Part shown: positions 9,030 to 17,100 of the stretch, in pieces
Layout of the letters: every line of letters starts with the position of its first letter
Numbering within the stretch: position 1 is the first letter of the stretch
DNA from: Nitrospirota bacterium
GTDB taxonomy: Bacteria; Nitrospirota; Nitrospiria; Nitrospirales; UBA8639
NCBI GenBank assembly: GCA_003695915.1
Contig: RFGF01000022.1
Coordinates: forward strand, 90,239-154,238
DNA length: 64,000 bases
Reading direction: 5' to 3'
Notes under the pieces: generated by a model
Seen by the model: only the letters and a program-made list of their open reading frames with translations
Told to the model about the DNA's origin: nothing
Databases searched by the model: none
Program-made: the position numbers and the translations under genes

Positions 9030-9884
9030 TTAGGCATGCCGGATCTCCTGTTCGGCTTTCGCAACCAACGCGGGCATCGCAGAGATGGTCGACGCGCGCG
9101 CGGCCTGCCGTTTGGCATGAGACGCGCCGATGACCCAGTAAGCGCCGCCCACCAGGACCGCGCCGCCGACCATGTTGCCGAACACGACGAAACATTGGTT
9201 CCAGAGAAATCCGGTCCAGGAAATCTCCGCCCCGTGCGGGAGGAACAACGCCATGCCCAGGACCGATTGATTGGCAATACTGTGTTCGAATCCGCTTCCC
9301 ACGAAGGCGAAGAGGCACCAAAAGATGAGCAGGATCTTGGCCGTGTCGTCCTTGGTCCGCGCCGCCATCCACACCGCCAGACAAACGAGCCAATTGCACA
9401 GGATGCCACGGACGAACAGTTCCCAGGCTGGCAATGACATCTTCGTCGCGGCGACCTTCATGAGCAGATCCGCTTGGGGCGCGTTGGCGAGCACGCCGGA
9501 TTGCGCGATGAGCCAGGCCACGCCCAACGAGCCGAGCAGATTGCCGCACAACGACCACAGAAACACCTGCCCTACCTCCAGCCAGGAGAGGGATCGGGAC
9601 AACCCGCCGATCATGCAGACCATGTTGTTCCCTGTGAACAACTCGGATCCCGCAAAAATCACGAGCGTCAGCGCAATACCGAACGACACACCCATGATCA
9701 GTTTCACCGCGGCCGACCCGTCAGCCGCGAACGGAGCGCCCACGCTGAAGATCAGGCAGATCCCCAACCCCAAATAGGCCCCGGCCAATATCGAAAGGAG
9801 CAGATACCCGACGGGCGAGGTTCGTCGAAACTCTGCTTTGGCCTTGGCCATCTGCATCATGCGGTCGATATCGCTGATATGCAT
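9030..9884 (-). CDS. nirC: Formate/nitrite transporter family channel, NirC-like
   Basis: This 284-residue inner-membrane protein has six hydrophobic segments and the FNT family pattern (AGAYLGLGI near the first helix, GSELFTGNN, and a C-terminal GNMVGGAV). FNT channels move nitrite or formate, and next to nirA the job is nitrite uptake. The start was set at 9884 (MHISDIDRMM) because AAGGAG lies six bases before it; an ATG two codons upstream overlaps that Shine-Dalgarno. The protein has a cytosolic C-terminal tail rich in Ala and Lys. It is the first gene of the nirC-nirA operon, which is preceded by a sigma-54 promoter and a leader terminator. Confidence 0.88.
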   Translation of the reverse strand: MHISDIDRMMQMAKAKAEFRRTSPVGYLLLSILAGAYLGLGICLIFSVGAPFAADGSAAVKLIMGVSFGIALTLVIFAGSELFTGNNMVCMIGGLSRSLSWLEVGQVFLWSLCGNLLGSLGVAWLIAQSGVLANAPQADLLMKVAATKMSLPAWELFVRGILCNWLVCLAVWMAARTKDDTAKILLIFWCLFAFVGSGFEHSIANQSVLGMALFLPHGAEISWTGFLWNQCFVVFGNMVGGAVLVGGAYWVIGASHAKRQAARASTISAMPALVAKAEQEIRHA

Positions 9885-9991
9885 CGTCATCTCCTTTTCT
9901 CCTTCATCCCCTTCTGGTTCATCCTTTTCTGGTTCATCGACGGAAAGACACACTGGCCGGGGATGTCGGCGTTCATCACCTTTCGCCAAAT

Positions 9992-10050
9992 AAAAAAGCG
10001 CCACGGATCGCAATGCAGAGACTGCGTCTAGCATTGAACGACCGTGGCGC
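9992..10050 (-). terminator. Intrinsic terminator inside the nirC leader (possible attenuator)
   Basis: Read on the minus strand, GCGCCACGG pairs with CCGTGGCGC (10050-10042 with 10006-9998). Inside the loop CAATGC pairs with GCATTG and AGAC with GTCT, and six U residues follow at 9997-9992. This is a textbook intrinsic terminator. It lies after the sigma-54 promoter and about 107 bases before the nirC start, so it sits in the nirC-nirA leader and would need to be overcome for expression. It could alternatively end transcripts running on from the regulator gene. Confidence 0.8.
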
Positions 10051-10208
10051 CTTTGCCACATTGGCTACGCGAGCCATGCGGTGCTCGATAGCCGCGAACT
10101 TTTTAGAGCCTCGATTGGCGGCCCGGTTCGACCGGCTGTGCGCCTCCTGCGAACCGACCGGTCGCAACACTCCGAAACTCAAGGATGTCTGTCTGAGCGA
10201 TTCGAGAG

Positions 10209-10224
10209 AGCAATTTGTTTGCCA
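10209..10224 (-). promoter_or_regulatory. Sigma-54 (-24/-12) promoter for nirC-nirA
   Basis: The minus strand reads TGGCAAACAAATTGCT, which fits TGGCACG-N4-TTGCW with correct 16-base length; the differences are CG to AA after TGGCA. It points at nirC and would give a leader of about 310 bases. The gene upstream codes for a sigma-54 activator, which supports the assignment. Confidence 0.7.
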
Positions 10225-10298
10225 CTTTTCGGTCTTGAAGATTTTCAAGAGGTTATGCCGTACCTTGTGGCATGACGACTCCGCCAGCTCCGACAATT

Positions 10299-10318
10299 TT
10301 GTCGTCCTCCGGACAAAG
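10299..10318. promoter_or_regulatory. NifA-type upstream activator site
   Basis: TTTGTC and GACAAA form a perfect 6-base inverted repeat with an 8-base spacer. Within it TGT-N10-ACA (10301-10316) is exactly the NifA upstream activator consensus. It lies about 75-90 bases before the -24 element. Further GACA/TGTC half-sites flank it (around 10292 and 10321), so several dimers might bind. Binding by the adjacent NifA-like protein is inference. Confidence 0.55.
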
Positions 10319-10379
10319 ATGTCGGATCCTCTCGATGATCATCGGTCTGTGCGCTTTGGATCTCGGATGGTCGCATCGC

Positions 10380-11588
10380 TCACGAGTGTTCGGACAAGCC
10401 GTATTTCTTGATCTTGTACGCCACTTGTCGTGGAGTGAGCCCCAATTCGCGGGCGGCCTTGGTCATCACCCAGCCAACCCGGTCGAGCGTGTGCTTCAAG
10501 CGCTCGCGCTCCAGCCCATGCAATTCGGTGGGCAAGCTTGCCCGGGTTCGCGATTTGCCCGGCGGCGGCATCGCGGTATCGCGGGAGGCTGCCTCTTGCA
10601 TATGATGGAAGTATGAACGCAAAGGTGCCGGAATAGTGGCAAGCGTCACGATTTCTCTCTCAGCCATCACCACCACGCGTTCCATGCAGTTTTGCAGTTC
10701 GCGGACGTTCCCCGGCCAGTGGTACGCGGACATCAGTGCCAGCAGCTCCTGTCCCACTTTGACTTCCCGCCGATAGCGCTGATTCAGACGGCGAAGAAAA
10801 TACTCGATCAGCAGCGGAATGTCCTCCTTTCTCTCCCGAAGCGGTGGCAATTCGATCGGCACCACATTGAGTCGGTAATACAGATCCTCTCGAAATTCTC
10901 CTGCGGCGACCATCGCTTCGAGATTCCGATGAGTGGCGGCGATGACACGGATGTCCGCCTGCAAGGTTTCGAGCCCGCCCACGCGCTCATATTCCCGCTC
11001 TTGCAGCACGCGTAAGAGTTTGACTTGCGTGGACAAAGGGATATCCCCGACTTCATCGAGGAAAAGGGTTCCCCCTGCAGCTTGATCGAGCTTTCCGGCT
11101 TTTCGTCGCAGCGCACCGGTAAAGGCTCCTTGCTCATAGCCGAACAAGGCGGATTCGATCAGCGATTCCGGCAACGCCGCACAATGTACCGGCACAAAGG
11201 GATGCTCACGCCTCGGGCTTATGGCATGAATGGCCCTGGCGATCAATTCTTTTCCCGTTCCGCTTTCTCCTCGAATCAGCACCGTGGCATCGGTCGTTCC
11301 CACGTGACGCACGGCATCGTACACGGCTTGCATCGCAGGGCTGGTCCCCACCAATTTCCCCAACGCCTGTTCTTGGTAGCGAGCGGCATCGGAATGGCCT
11401 GCCTCGCTCAGAGGCTGACCCGGCTTTCCTTCTTCCATATCCCGTGATTCACGGGGTTCCTCTTGTCTCGCCGACGCTCGCATCTTCTCGAGATAGGACA
11501 GCGCATCGGCAATGCGGGATACCGGATCTCCTGGTCTTCGGAGAATGGCTGTGAGCGTTGCCAGTTGGCGTTGATGTCGGTCTGTCAT
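10380..11588 (-). CDS. Sigma-54-dependent activator, NifA-type C-terminal half
   Basis: The 402-residue protein activates sigma-54 RNA polymerase. After a short N-terminal region of about 80 residues without a recognisable GAF, PAS or receiver domain, the AAA+ core shows Walker A GESGTGKE, the sigma-54 contact loop GAFTGA, and [11 protein letters not shown] for Walker B. A C-terminal Fis-type helix-turn-helix ends with [19 protein letters not shown], the form seen in NifA/AnfA. The frame is open to 11846, but that stretch contains a terminator hairpin and low-quality sequence, so the start was set at ATG 11588; no strong Shine-Dalgarno supports it. Its position directly before the nirC promoter makes nitrogen or nitrite control of nirC-nirA the likely role. 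Confidence 0.85.
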   Translation of the reverse strand: MTDRHQRQLATLTAILRRPGDPVSRIADALSYLEKMRASARQEEPRESRDMEEGKPGQPLSEAGHSDAARYQEQALGKLVGTSPAMQAVYDAVRHVGTTDATVLIRGESGTGKELIARAIHAISPRREHPFVPVHCAALPESLIESALFGYEQGAFTGALRRKAGKLDQAAGGTLFLDEVGDIPLSTQVKLLRVLQEREYERVGGLETLQADIRVIAATHRNLEAMVAAGEFREDLYYRLNVVPIELPPLRERKEDIPLLIEYFLRRLNQRYRREVKVGQELLALMSAYHWPGNVRELQNCMERVVVMAEREIVTLATIPAPLRSYFHHMQEAASRDTAMPPPGKSRTRASLPTELHGLERERLKHTLDRVGWVMTKAARELGLTPRQVAYKIKKYGLSEHS

Positions 11589-11662
11589 ACGGCCATCGTT
11601 CAGTCCCAGACTGATGATCTTTGCCTCCACACGACCCTTCCCGAATGTGCATTTCGTAGAAT

Positions 11663-11707
11663 AAAAAAACGCCCATCTCCACACCATCGTCGGTGGAAAT
11701 GGACGTT
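11663..11707 (-). terminator. Terminator-like hairpin before the NifA-type regulator
   Basis: On the minus strand AACG.CCAT.TCCAC pairs with GTGGA.ATGG.CGTT across a short loop (11707 to 11668), and seven U residues follow (11669-11663). It lies about 75 bases before the chosen regulator start, so it may act as an attenuator of that gene. Confidence 0.65.
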
Positions 11708-11741
11708 CGATGTCCGAAGAGCCGTCGAAGATGACCACACG

Positions 11742-11759
11742 AGCGACAGCGTTGTCGCT
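11742..11759. promoter_or_regulatory. Perfect inverted repeat, candidate operator of the regulator gene
   Basis: AGCGACA and TGTCGCT form a perfect 7-base inverted repeat with a 4-base spacer. The core GACA-N4-TGTC also occurs near the nirC activator site (10313-10324), so both may be read by the same protein. The site lies upstream of the regulator's leader hairpin. Function is inferred. Confidence 0.4.
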
Positions 11760-11969
11760 TGCTCTTTGGTAGCAGACCGTTTTGGGCATGTCAATGGTGT
11801 TCGGTTCCACCCTTCGGATCTTGATAAAAGCCTGACGGCTCGGCATCTCGGAAGACTTTGCAGGGAATCCGTCTTCATAGAGAGTTGAATCAGGAGAACT
11901 TAGGGATCAGCTTACGGTACAATCACGATCGACGATGCGGCTCCTCATCTTCAAGGAAGATTGTTGACC

Positions 11970-12899
11970 ATGCATATCGTCATCGCAGGAGGAACCGGAT
12001 TTATCGGACGCACCGTGGCCATATGGCTGACCACGGGTGGGCATCGCGTCACCGTGCTGACGCGGAATCCTGAACGCTACCGATCGCGATTGCCCGACGC
12101 TATCGCGCTGACGGCGTGGGACGGCGAAGATCCCCAAACGGTGCAATCCATCCTCGATGGCGTTCAGGTGGTCATCAATCTGTGTGGCGAATCCATCGCT
12201 GCCCAACGATGGACCGCCACAAGAAAGCAGGTCTTGCTCCGCAATCGCCTCGTGCCCACTCGATGCCTGGTCGAAGCCATGGGCCATCTTTCCGAGTCGG
12301 GAGTCTGTCCCGGCACCTTCATCAGCGCATCGGGGGTCGGCTATTACGGACCGACGGACGACGTTGTGGATGAACATGCCCCTCCGGGGCGCGGGTTCTT
12401 AGCCGATCTGTGCCGACGCTGGGAGGACGAAGCCGTGCGAGCCGAAACCTACGGGATTCGGACCATCCGATTGCGCATCGGCATGGTGTTGGGCCGCGAT
12501 GGTGGGGCGTTGCCGCAAATGCTTCTACCCTTTCGACTGTTCCTCGGCGGTCCGCTCGGTTCAGGGAAACAATTTGTGTCTTGGATTCATCAGGACGATT
12601 TGGCCCGCTTGATGGAATGGATCGGCGAGACGCCGGCTGTGCGTGGGCCAGTCAATGCCGTGGCGCCGCACCCTGTAACGATGCAGGAATTCAGCGCCCT
12701 GCTGGGTCAAGTCTTGAACAGACCATCATGGCTCAGAATCCCGGAAGCCCTTCTGAAGCTGGGACTGGGCGAACTCGCCACCGTCATGACCACCGGGCAA
12801 CGCGTGCGCCCGACAGTGGCGCTCGATCACGGCTTTCGATTCGAGTACCCGGATTTGCTGTCGGCACTTCGCTCGCTGTTGGCGGACTCGGGCAGCTGA
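11970..12899 (+). CDS. TIGR01777-type NAD(P)-dependent epimerase (SDR family)
   Basis: This 309-residue protein has the Rossmann glycine motif GGTGFIGR at its N-terminus (MHIVIAGGTGFIG), the extended-SDR segment SASGVGYYG near residue 120, and a C-terminal domain (DUF1731-like, ending near VALDHGFRFEYPDL). This is the YfcH/TIGR01777 arrangement. Substrate is unknown; the family is often annotated as a sugar nucleotide epimerase. The ATG at 11970 was chosen over the TTG at 11961 because AAGGAAG lies 10 bases before it. It is divergent from the sigma-54 regulator. Confidence 0.82.
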   Translation: MHIVIAGGTGFIGRTVAIWLTTGGHRVTVLTRNPERYRSRLPDAIALTAWDGEDPQTVQSILDGVQVVINLCGESIAAQRWTATRKQVLLRNRLVPTRCLVEAMGHLSESGVCPGTFISASGVGYYGPTDDVVDEHAPPGRGFLADLCRRWEDEAVRAETYGIRTIRLRIGMVLGRDGGALPQMLLPFRLFLGGPLGSGKQFVSWIHQDDLARLMEWIGETPAVRGPVNAVAPHPVTMQEFSALLGQVLNRPSWLRIPEALLKLGLGELATVMTTGQRVRPTVALDHGFRFEYPDLLSALRSLLADSGS

Positions 12900-12927
12900 T
12901 CGCCTGCTCCTAGAAAGGAGCGCGATC
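12898..12927 (+). terminator. Strong hairpin at the epimerase stop codon
   Basis: GATCGC plus GCTCCT pair with AGGAGC plus GCGATC around an AGAA loop, overlapping the TGA of the epimerase gene. There is no U-tract, so it may be a transcript-end stabiliser or a rho-assisted terminator. Confidence 0.45.
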
Positions 12928-13113
12928 GCCATGATCCGCTCGCTGGAAACAGGTTTGCTGGAGCGGGCCGCCAACGCGACGTGCCACGCTCTCGCTGAAT
13001 CAAAGTTCCGTACTGGGATCAGCCGTTGTCTGTCTGGCAATGCCGTCCGGCACGACGGAGGCGGAAGCGTGAGTCTTTGTCGGCTGACATCCTCGGTCGT
13101 TTGGCGGAATGGA

Positions 13114-13153
13114 TCCCCTCTGTCCAAAAGTCGTCCCCTCTATCAAAAAGTCC
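13114..13153. repeat. Two tandem 20-base repeats, possible IS remnant
   Basis: TCCCCTCTGTCCAAAAGTCG is followed directly by TCCCCTCTATCAAAAAGTCC (17 of 20 bases equal). Tandem 20-base repeats of this kind occur at the ends of IS21-type elements, but no transposase is found nearby. The stretch 12928-13180 otherwise holds no convincing gene. Confidence 0.4.
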
Positions 13154-13180
13154 AGGCAGGATTCGACACGCCGCGCGAGG

Positions 13181-13294
13181 CTATGCATCGCGCGGGTTCT
13201 CTTCGTTCCACCGCATTGCGAAGATCGCGACGAGGTCCCGCGGAGGCCGTTTGCACTGGCCTTCCCGATTAAGCTCCTCGATCAGTACATCCAT
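13181..13294 (-). CDS. Small hypothetical protein (37 residues)
   Basis: The ORF reads MDVLIEELNREGQ and ends NEENPRDA. It has sensible codon use, a charged amphipathic composition and a weak GAGGT before the ATG. No family is recognised. It lies next to the tandem repeats, so it might be a remnant of a mobile element instead. Confidence 0.3.
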   Translation of the reverse strand: MDVLIEELNREGQCKRPPRDLVAIFAMRWNEENPRDA

Positions 13295-13496
13295 ATCTGA
13301 GACCTCACCTATCGTGCCCAACGGGGGATCGTTGCCTTGTCACCCGCGCAGGCTGACGACGCCTGTCCGGCATCATGCTGGTGCTACGGGTACCATTGTC
13401 CACACCCCTTCGATGGGTGATGCTCTCTTGGCTTCGCAGCCTCGAACAGGCTACAGTGAAGATCCACAAAGGAAGATCCACGAAAGGAGCATCTTC

Positions 13497-14006
13497 ATGA
13501 CGGCAATTCGACATGGCATTATTTTGGTTGGACATGGGGGCATTCCCTCGGATTATCCCAAGGAACTCGTGACCAAATTGAAACGACTGGAAGCCGCACG
13601 CGAGGCCAGCGGCGGCCCGATGTCTCAGGAAGAATTGGAATTGGACCGGAAGATTCGCACATGGCCGCGCACGCCGGAGACCGATCCCTATCAGGCCGGA
13701 TTGGAGCTCCTCGCTTCGCACATGCGCCCCTTGCTCAATGGCGCAAAGTTTGCCATCGCTTATAACGAATTTTGCGGTCCGACCCTGCCTCAAGCCGTCG
13801 AAACCTTGGTCGCACAGGGGGTGACGAAAATCACCGTGGTATCCACCATGTTCACGCCTGGCGGCTCGCATTCCGAATTTGAAATTCCGGCGACCCTCGA
13901 TCAGCTCCGCGCGCAGTATCCTGCTGTGACGTTCACCTATGCATGGCCCTTTGACCTCGCTCAGGTTGCCAAAATGCTCATGGAGCATGTCCGTCGATTC
14001 GATTAG
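13497..14006 (+). CDS. CbiX/SirB-type sirohydrochlorin chelatase
   Basis: Sirohydrochlorin chelatases insert Fe or Co into sirohydrochlorin to give siroheme or the cobalamin precursor. The 169-residue single-domain form has the N-terminal metal-binding His in LVGHGGIPSDYP, a second His in GGSHSEFEIP, and the core fold repeat VETLVAQGVTKITVVSTMFTP. The ATG at 13497 follows AAAGGAG; the frame is open further upstream but that part is not protein-like. Siroheme is the cofactor of NirA, coded 5 kb away, so iron chelation for nitrite reduction is the probable role. Confidence 0.78.
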   Translation: MTAIRHGIILVGHGGIPSDYPKELVTKLKRLEAAREASGGPMSQEELELDRKIRTWPRTPETDPYQAGLELLASHMRPLLNGAKFAIAYNEFCGPTLPQAVETLVAQGVTKITVVSTMFTPGGSHSEFEIPATLDQLRAQYPAVTFTYAWPFDLAQVAKMLMEHVRRFD

Positions 14007-14193
14007 CCGCTCTTCAGGATTCTCAAATCGATGTGTCTCGAAGAAGGCCTCGACGGGCAAGCACATGGATATCACGCCCCCTTTCGCAGCGGCGGATTGA
14101 CAATTCCCGTTCCGTGGTTAATTAACGTATTATGTTCGTTTCACTGTTTATTCATCTCGAATATTTCGTTCATTTCGTGAAAGGGAGCAGACG

Positions 14194-14484
14194 ATGGAAG
14201 TGCTCACACTTTTGATCGCAGTTGCCGCTTTAGTCATCGCGGTTTTGGCATTCCAACGAACCGGGGGGATCGAGGATCTTCGGCGTCAAATGGAAGACAT
14301 CAGCTCAAAGAGTGCACGCGAGACTGTCGCGGATGCCCTGGATCGCCTTGAAAACCTGATCAGAGGACAACAAAAATCTCAGGCCGAGGCGCGACAGGGA
14401 AACGCCTCATCCACGTTTGCATCGGGAGAAGCGCCGCCACCGGCTTATTCCGAGCCATCGGCAAAGCCTGAGGGCGAACGCTGA
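14194..14484 (+). CDS. Small membrane-anchored coiled-coil protein
   Basis: The 96-residue protein opens with one hydrophobic helix (LTLLIAVAALVIAVLAFQ) followed by a charged, heptad-like segment (EDLRRQMEDISSKSARETV to about residue 70) and a proline-rich tail. A good GAAAGGGAG precedes the ATG. It should sit in the inner membrane with the coiled coil in the cytosol. No family was recognised and the neighbours give no hint. Confidence 0.55.
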   Translation: MEVLTLLIAVAALVIAVLAFQRTGGIEDLRRQMEDISSKSARETVADALDRLENLIRGQQKSQAEARQGNASSTFASGEAPPPAYSEPSAKPEGER

Positions 14485-14687
14485 AAGCGTGGACGTATCT
14501 TCGTCTTCAAGAGTTACCGATAGGCGTGGCGAGACCATAGCTGATAACCCGCGTGGTGTCTCGGGATCGGCCAGAGGCGCTCGCCTTTTTGCCACACTCT
14601 CGTTCTTCAGTAGTAGATCAGAGCCCGTCGATTCCCCACGCGCTTCTTGAACGATCATCCTTTGACGGATGACGGCTTTCCTCTGAA

Positions 14688-15336
14688 CTACGAGTAACTT
14701 TTGGTATAGACAAAATTTTCCCGAACTGACACGGGCGCCGACACTTCAGCCGACTTTTCCGATTGGCCCGCAGATTCCTGAGGTTTCTCCGCCGATTGCG
14801 ACGAGGCCCCGGCATTCTTGGGCAACGGGCGCTGCTTGTCGTGTGTGGCGCACAGCATACGTGGTCCGTGTTGTCTGGGCACAACGGAAAATTTGGGCGC
14901 AGGGGGGAGAGTCATCGATGCGCCAGAGTTCGAATTCCACGCTCACCCAATCGATCAGGTGTTCCAAGGTCTGGTCCAACCATTCGAATACCTGACGATG
15001 GCTTTGGGAGAATTCCTTCGCAATCCAGATGACCAAGGCCGGCTGGACATGTGCCGTCAAGGCGATCAATCGACCGAGCGCCTCATCGCTGCTGGTTTCT
15101 CATTGACTGACGATCAGACCTTTTCCTCCTGGGCATCGCACTGTAATGGCTGCCAGAGGGAAAGAAGAAGCCGACTGGATGAATCCGTCATCGCCCCTGA
15201 TCAGCTTTTCGCCCACGATTTCTCCCGACATCTGCAAGACATCGTCTTGCGCCAGCCATTCGCCAAACGTTTCCGCTTGGCCTGGTCACTCTCGCCAATC
15301 CACGCGCGTCAATTTTCCCAGAGTGTTGGTGTTCAT
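14688..15336 (-). pseudogene. Decayed DUF4268-like gene
   Basis: A start with a good GGGAG at 15336 reads MNTNTLGKLTRVDWRE and hits TGA at 15288-15286. The same frame continues ETFGEWLAQDDVLQMSGEI, meets a second TGA at 15102-15100, then continues EALGRLIALTAHVQPALVIW and EFSQSHRQVFEWLDQ. At a run of six G (about 14904-14909, plus strand) the frame slips, and the tail (APKFSVVPRQ, ending VYTKSYS) lies in another frame. The segment FELWRIDDSPPAPKF and the hydrolase-like middle resemble DUF4268 proteins. Both stops fit Trp codons changed to TGA. Three lesions show a true pseudogene. Confidence 0.6.
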
Positions 15337-15924
15337 GTGTCTCCCTTTTGGCTTCGTTCTTGTTCATTTTTGTCATCTATCCTGAGCTCTGGATTTTCTC
15401 TATTTTTCTCTATCACCATCTCTCAGCAAGATTGATCGCGCGATGACGGAACAGACACACTCAGCGAGATTGCTCAGCTCTCTTGCTGACCATCCACCGT
15501 GGGCTCTGGTCGGTGCTCGAACAACCTTAAGGGTATGAGCAGCGTTCTCTCACTCATGTTTTTCGTCCACGCTCCGCGGTTGTCACCCTCTTTGACAATT
15601 CGTTGATTGGCGTCTCCGTCCGTTATCCTACTTTTTCTTCGTTCGAGCCGGTTGCTATGCCTCGAGTCGAGTTCTGCCGGAATTCTTTACAGCCCATGCA
15701 CTCGACAGCCTGCTGCTCAAGATAGCAGCGCGCCGTAATTTCCAGGATTCTGATAGGACTACCAACATTTATTCATACAGAGCTTCGCACTCGATTGGGC
15801 CGAAGTTTTGCTAGAGCATTCTGTACCGGGCTGGTTGGTCTTATGGGCCTATTATCCTGACCTTGCACGGAGAGCTGTCACACCGACTCCATCACCATCA
15901 TCACACGATAAGGAGGGCTGCATC
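15337..15924. other. Intergenic stretch with a possible gene remnant
   Basis: No complete gene is evident. On the minus strand, an open stretch from about 15755 to a TAA at 15623 translates to a protein-like segment with two close cysteines (EQQAVECMGCKEFRQ), but it has no usable start codon, so it may be a remnant or a small gene with an unusual start. The rest shows nothing I can support. Confidence 0.3.
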
Positions 15925-16215
15925 ATGACGTACGTTGATTCCCGCTACATCAAATGTGCCTGGGAAAGCGAAATGCGACATCACGAGCGAGCCATTGCTC
16001 AGTTGCGTCTTAAACTGGAAAAACTGGTCAAAGAGCTTTCTTGGGAGCTCGAGCAGCATCATTCGCGACTCAAAGAGCTTCATCGTCTCGACGGGGAAAA
16101 AAAGCTCCCGTTCCGTCAAACTGGATCGTACCCCAATCCTTCAGCCTATCAGTGGGCGCGAGCTCGTCGCGTTTCGGCCTATGCTGAGCAAACCGCACAA
16201 CAAACCTGCGAATAA
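15925..16215 (+). CDS. Small hypothetical protein with coiled coil
   Basis: A strong AAGGAGG precedes ATG 15925. The 96-residue product has a long charged helix from about residue 18 to 55 (ERAIAQLRLKLEKLVKELSW) and a tyrosine- and proline-containing tail. It is cytosolic by composition. An in-frame upstream extension to 15808 lacks a ribosome site and was left out. No family is recognised. It is followed by a clear hairpin and is probably a single-gene transcript. Confidence 0.5.
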   Translation: MTYVDSRYIKCAWESEMRHHERAIAQLRLKLEKLVKELSWELEQHHSRLKELHRLDGEKKLPFRQTGSYPNPSAYQWARARRVSAYAEQTAQQTCE

Positions 16216-16230
16216 CATCTTCTTTTGCCC

Positions 16231-16267
16231 AATGGAGCACTCGGCGATCGAGCCGAGCGCTCCATTC
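16231..16267 (+). terminator. Hairpin after the 96-residue protein
   Basis: AATGGAGC and CTCGGC pair with GCCGAG and GCTCCATT around a short loop, one bulge on each side. There is only a weak T-rich tail. It lies 15 bases after the stop codon and is the likely transcript end. Confidence 0.6.
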
Positions 16268-16453
16268 CTATCTGCACTTTCCCAACGACTAATCGCCTCA
16301 TATCCGGTGCACAGGTGTTCCTTTTATGTTTAGGGTTCATCCTACAAGGCGAAAAAATCGGTTGACTCTCTCTTAGGATCGGAGTGTGTAGCATTCTACA
16401 AATTAGGGAATCTTCCCTAAATAATCACTCCATTACCCGAAAGGAGGGTACTA

Positions 16454-16948
16454 TGCGGCGCTCTCAGAGTTTTGGCATTGGAGTCACCATAGGTTGTGCG
16501 GTGCTGATGCTTCTGTTTCCGCTTAGTCAGACAGCCGAACTGACCAAGGATCTCGCCGTGAAATATATTTTGCCACGGCCAAGGCGGCACGAACGGTGTA
16601 CGTGAAAGGGATTATCGCACAGACCAAAAAGCCGGTATCAAGCCAAGTGAGTCCTGGACCAAAGACGACCACGCGATTATATTTCCAGCCCAATTCGTCA
16701 AAGAAGTTGGAGCCAATATTCAGGACTTCGAGCTCGGCTTAGTGGGCACGCATCCGCTCTACGAGTCGAACAAACCCAGAACACCGGCGGAGGAGAAAGC
16801 CTTGCAAGAACTCGCGTCAGGGAAGAAAAAAGTCGTGGTGTTCGAAGACGAAGGGATGATCAAAGGCATGTCAGCCGACTTTGCTATTGTCCAAGGTTGC
16901 GCTGATTATCATAACAACCATCCGAAAACCACTAAAAAAGACTGGTAA
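16454..16948 (+). pseudogene. Decayed DUF3365 (Tll0287-like) haem-sensor protein
   Basis: A good GGAGG precedes ATG 16454, and the product begins with a signal peptide (VTIGCAVLMLLFPLSQTAE). The frame stops at 16605 after a slip near 16572. A second frame gives ATAKAARTVYVKGIIAQT, and after another slip at an A-run near 16627 a third gives AGIKPSESWTKDDHAIIFPA through to TAA 16948. Together these match a periplasmic DUF3365 c-type haem domain. The expected CxxCH is CADYH, so the second haem cysteine is also gone. Two frameshifts plus loss of the haem ligand motif mark it as dead. Confidence 0.65.
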
Positions 16949-17019
16949 AAAGGGGATTTCATGGGCGCGATCGTCGTCCGCTTGAAAGGATGAGCGCGTT
17001 GAGACTTCTAGCTTGAGCG

Positions 17020-17053
17020 AACAGGTGCAGGGCTCGACACCCTGCACCTGTTT
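17020..17053. terminator. Bidirectional terminator hairpin
   Basis: AACAGGTGCAGGG pairs with CCCTGCACCTGTT around a seven-base loop, followed by TTCCTCTT on the plus strand. It separates the dead DUF3365 gene from the convergent gene that follows. Confidence 0.75.
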
Positions 17054-17100
17054 CCTCTTCACGGTCATCTTTGGACCGCCTCGATATCGATGACCGCCGG

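Noticed and set aside
8950..9558. Long N-terminal extension of the nirA frame
   Set aside because: Overlaps the nirC gene, is Arg/Gly-rich and not family-like; a good ribosome site supports the start at 8949.
11589..11846. N-terminal extension of the sigma-54 regulator
   Set aside because: It runs through a terminator-type hairpin with seven U and has low-complexity translation.
12726..13127. 133-codon minus-strand ORF antisense to the epimerase end
   Set aside because: Shadow of the epimerase and of the repeat region; no ribosome site or domain.
15100..15288. TGA recoding (Trp or selenocysteine) in the DUF4268-like gene
   Set aside because: TGA ends many intact genes here, the same gene also has a frameshift, and no SECIS-like hairpin stands out, so decay explains it better.
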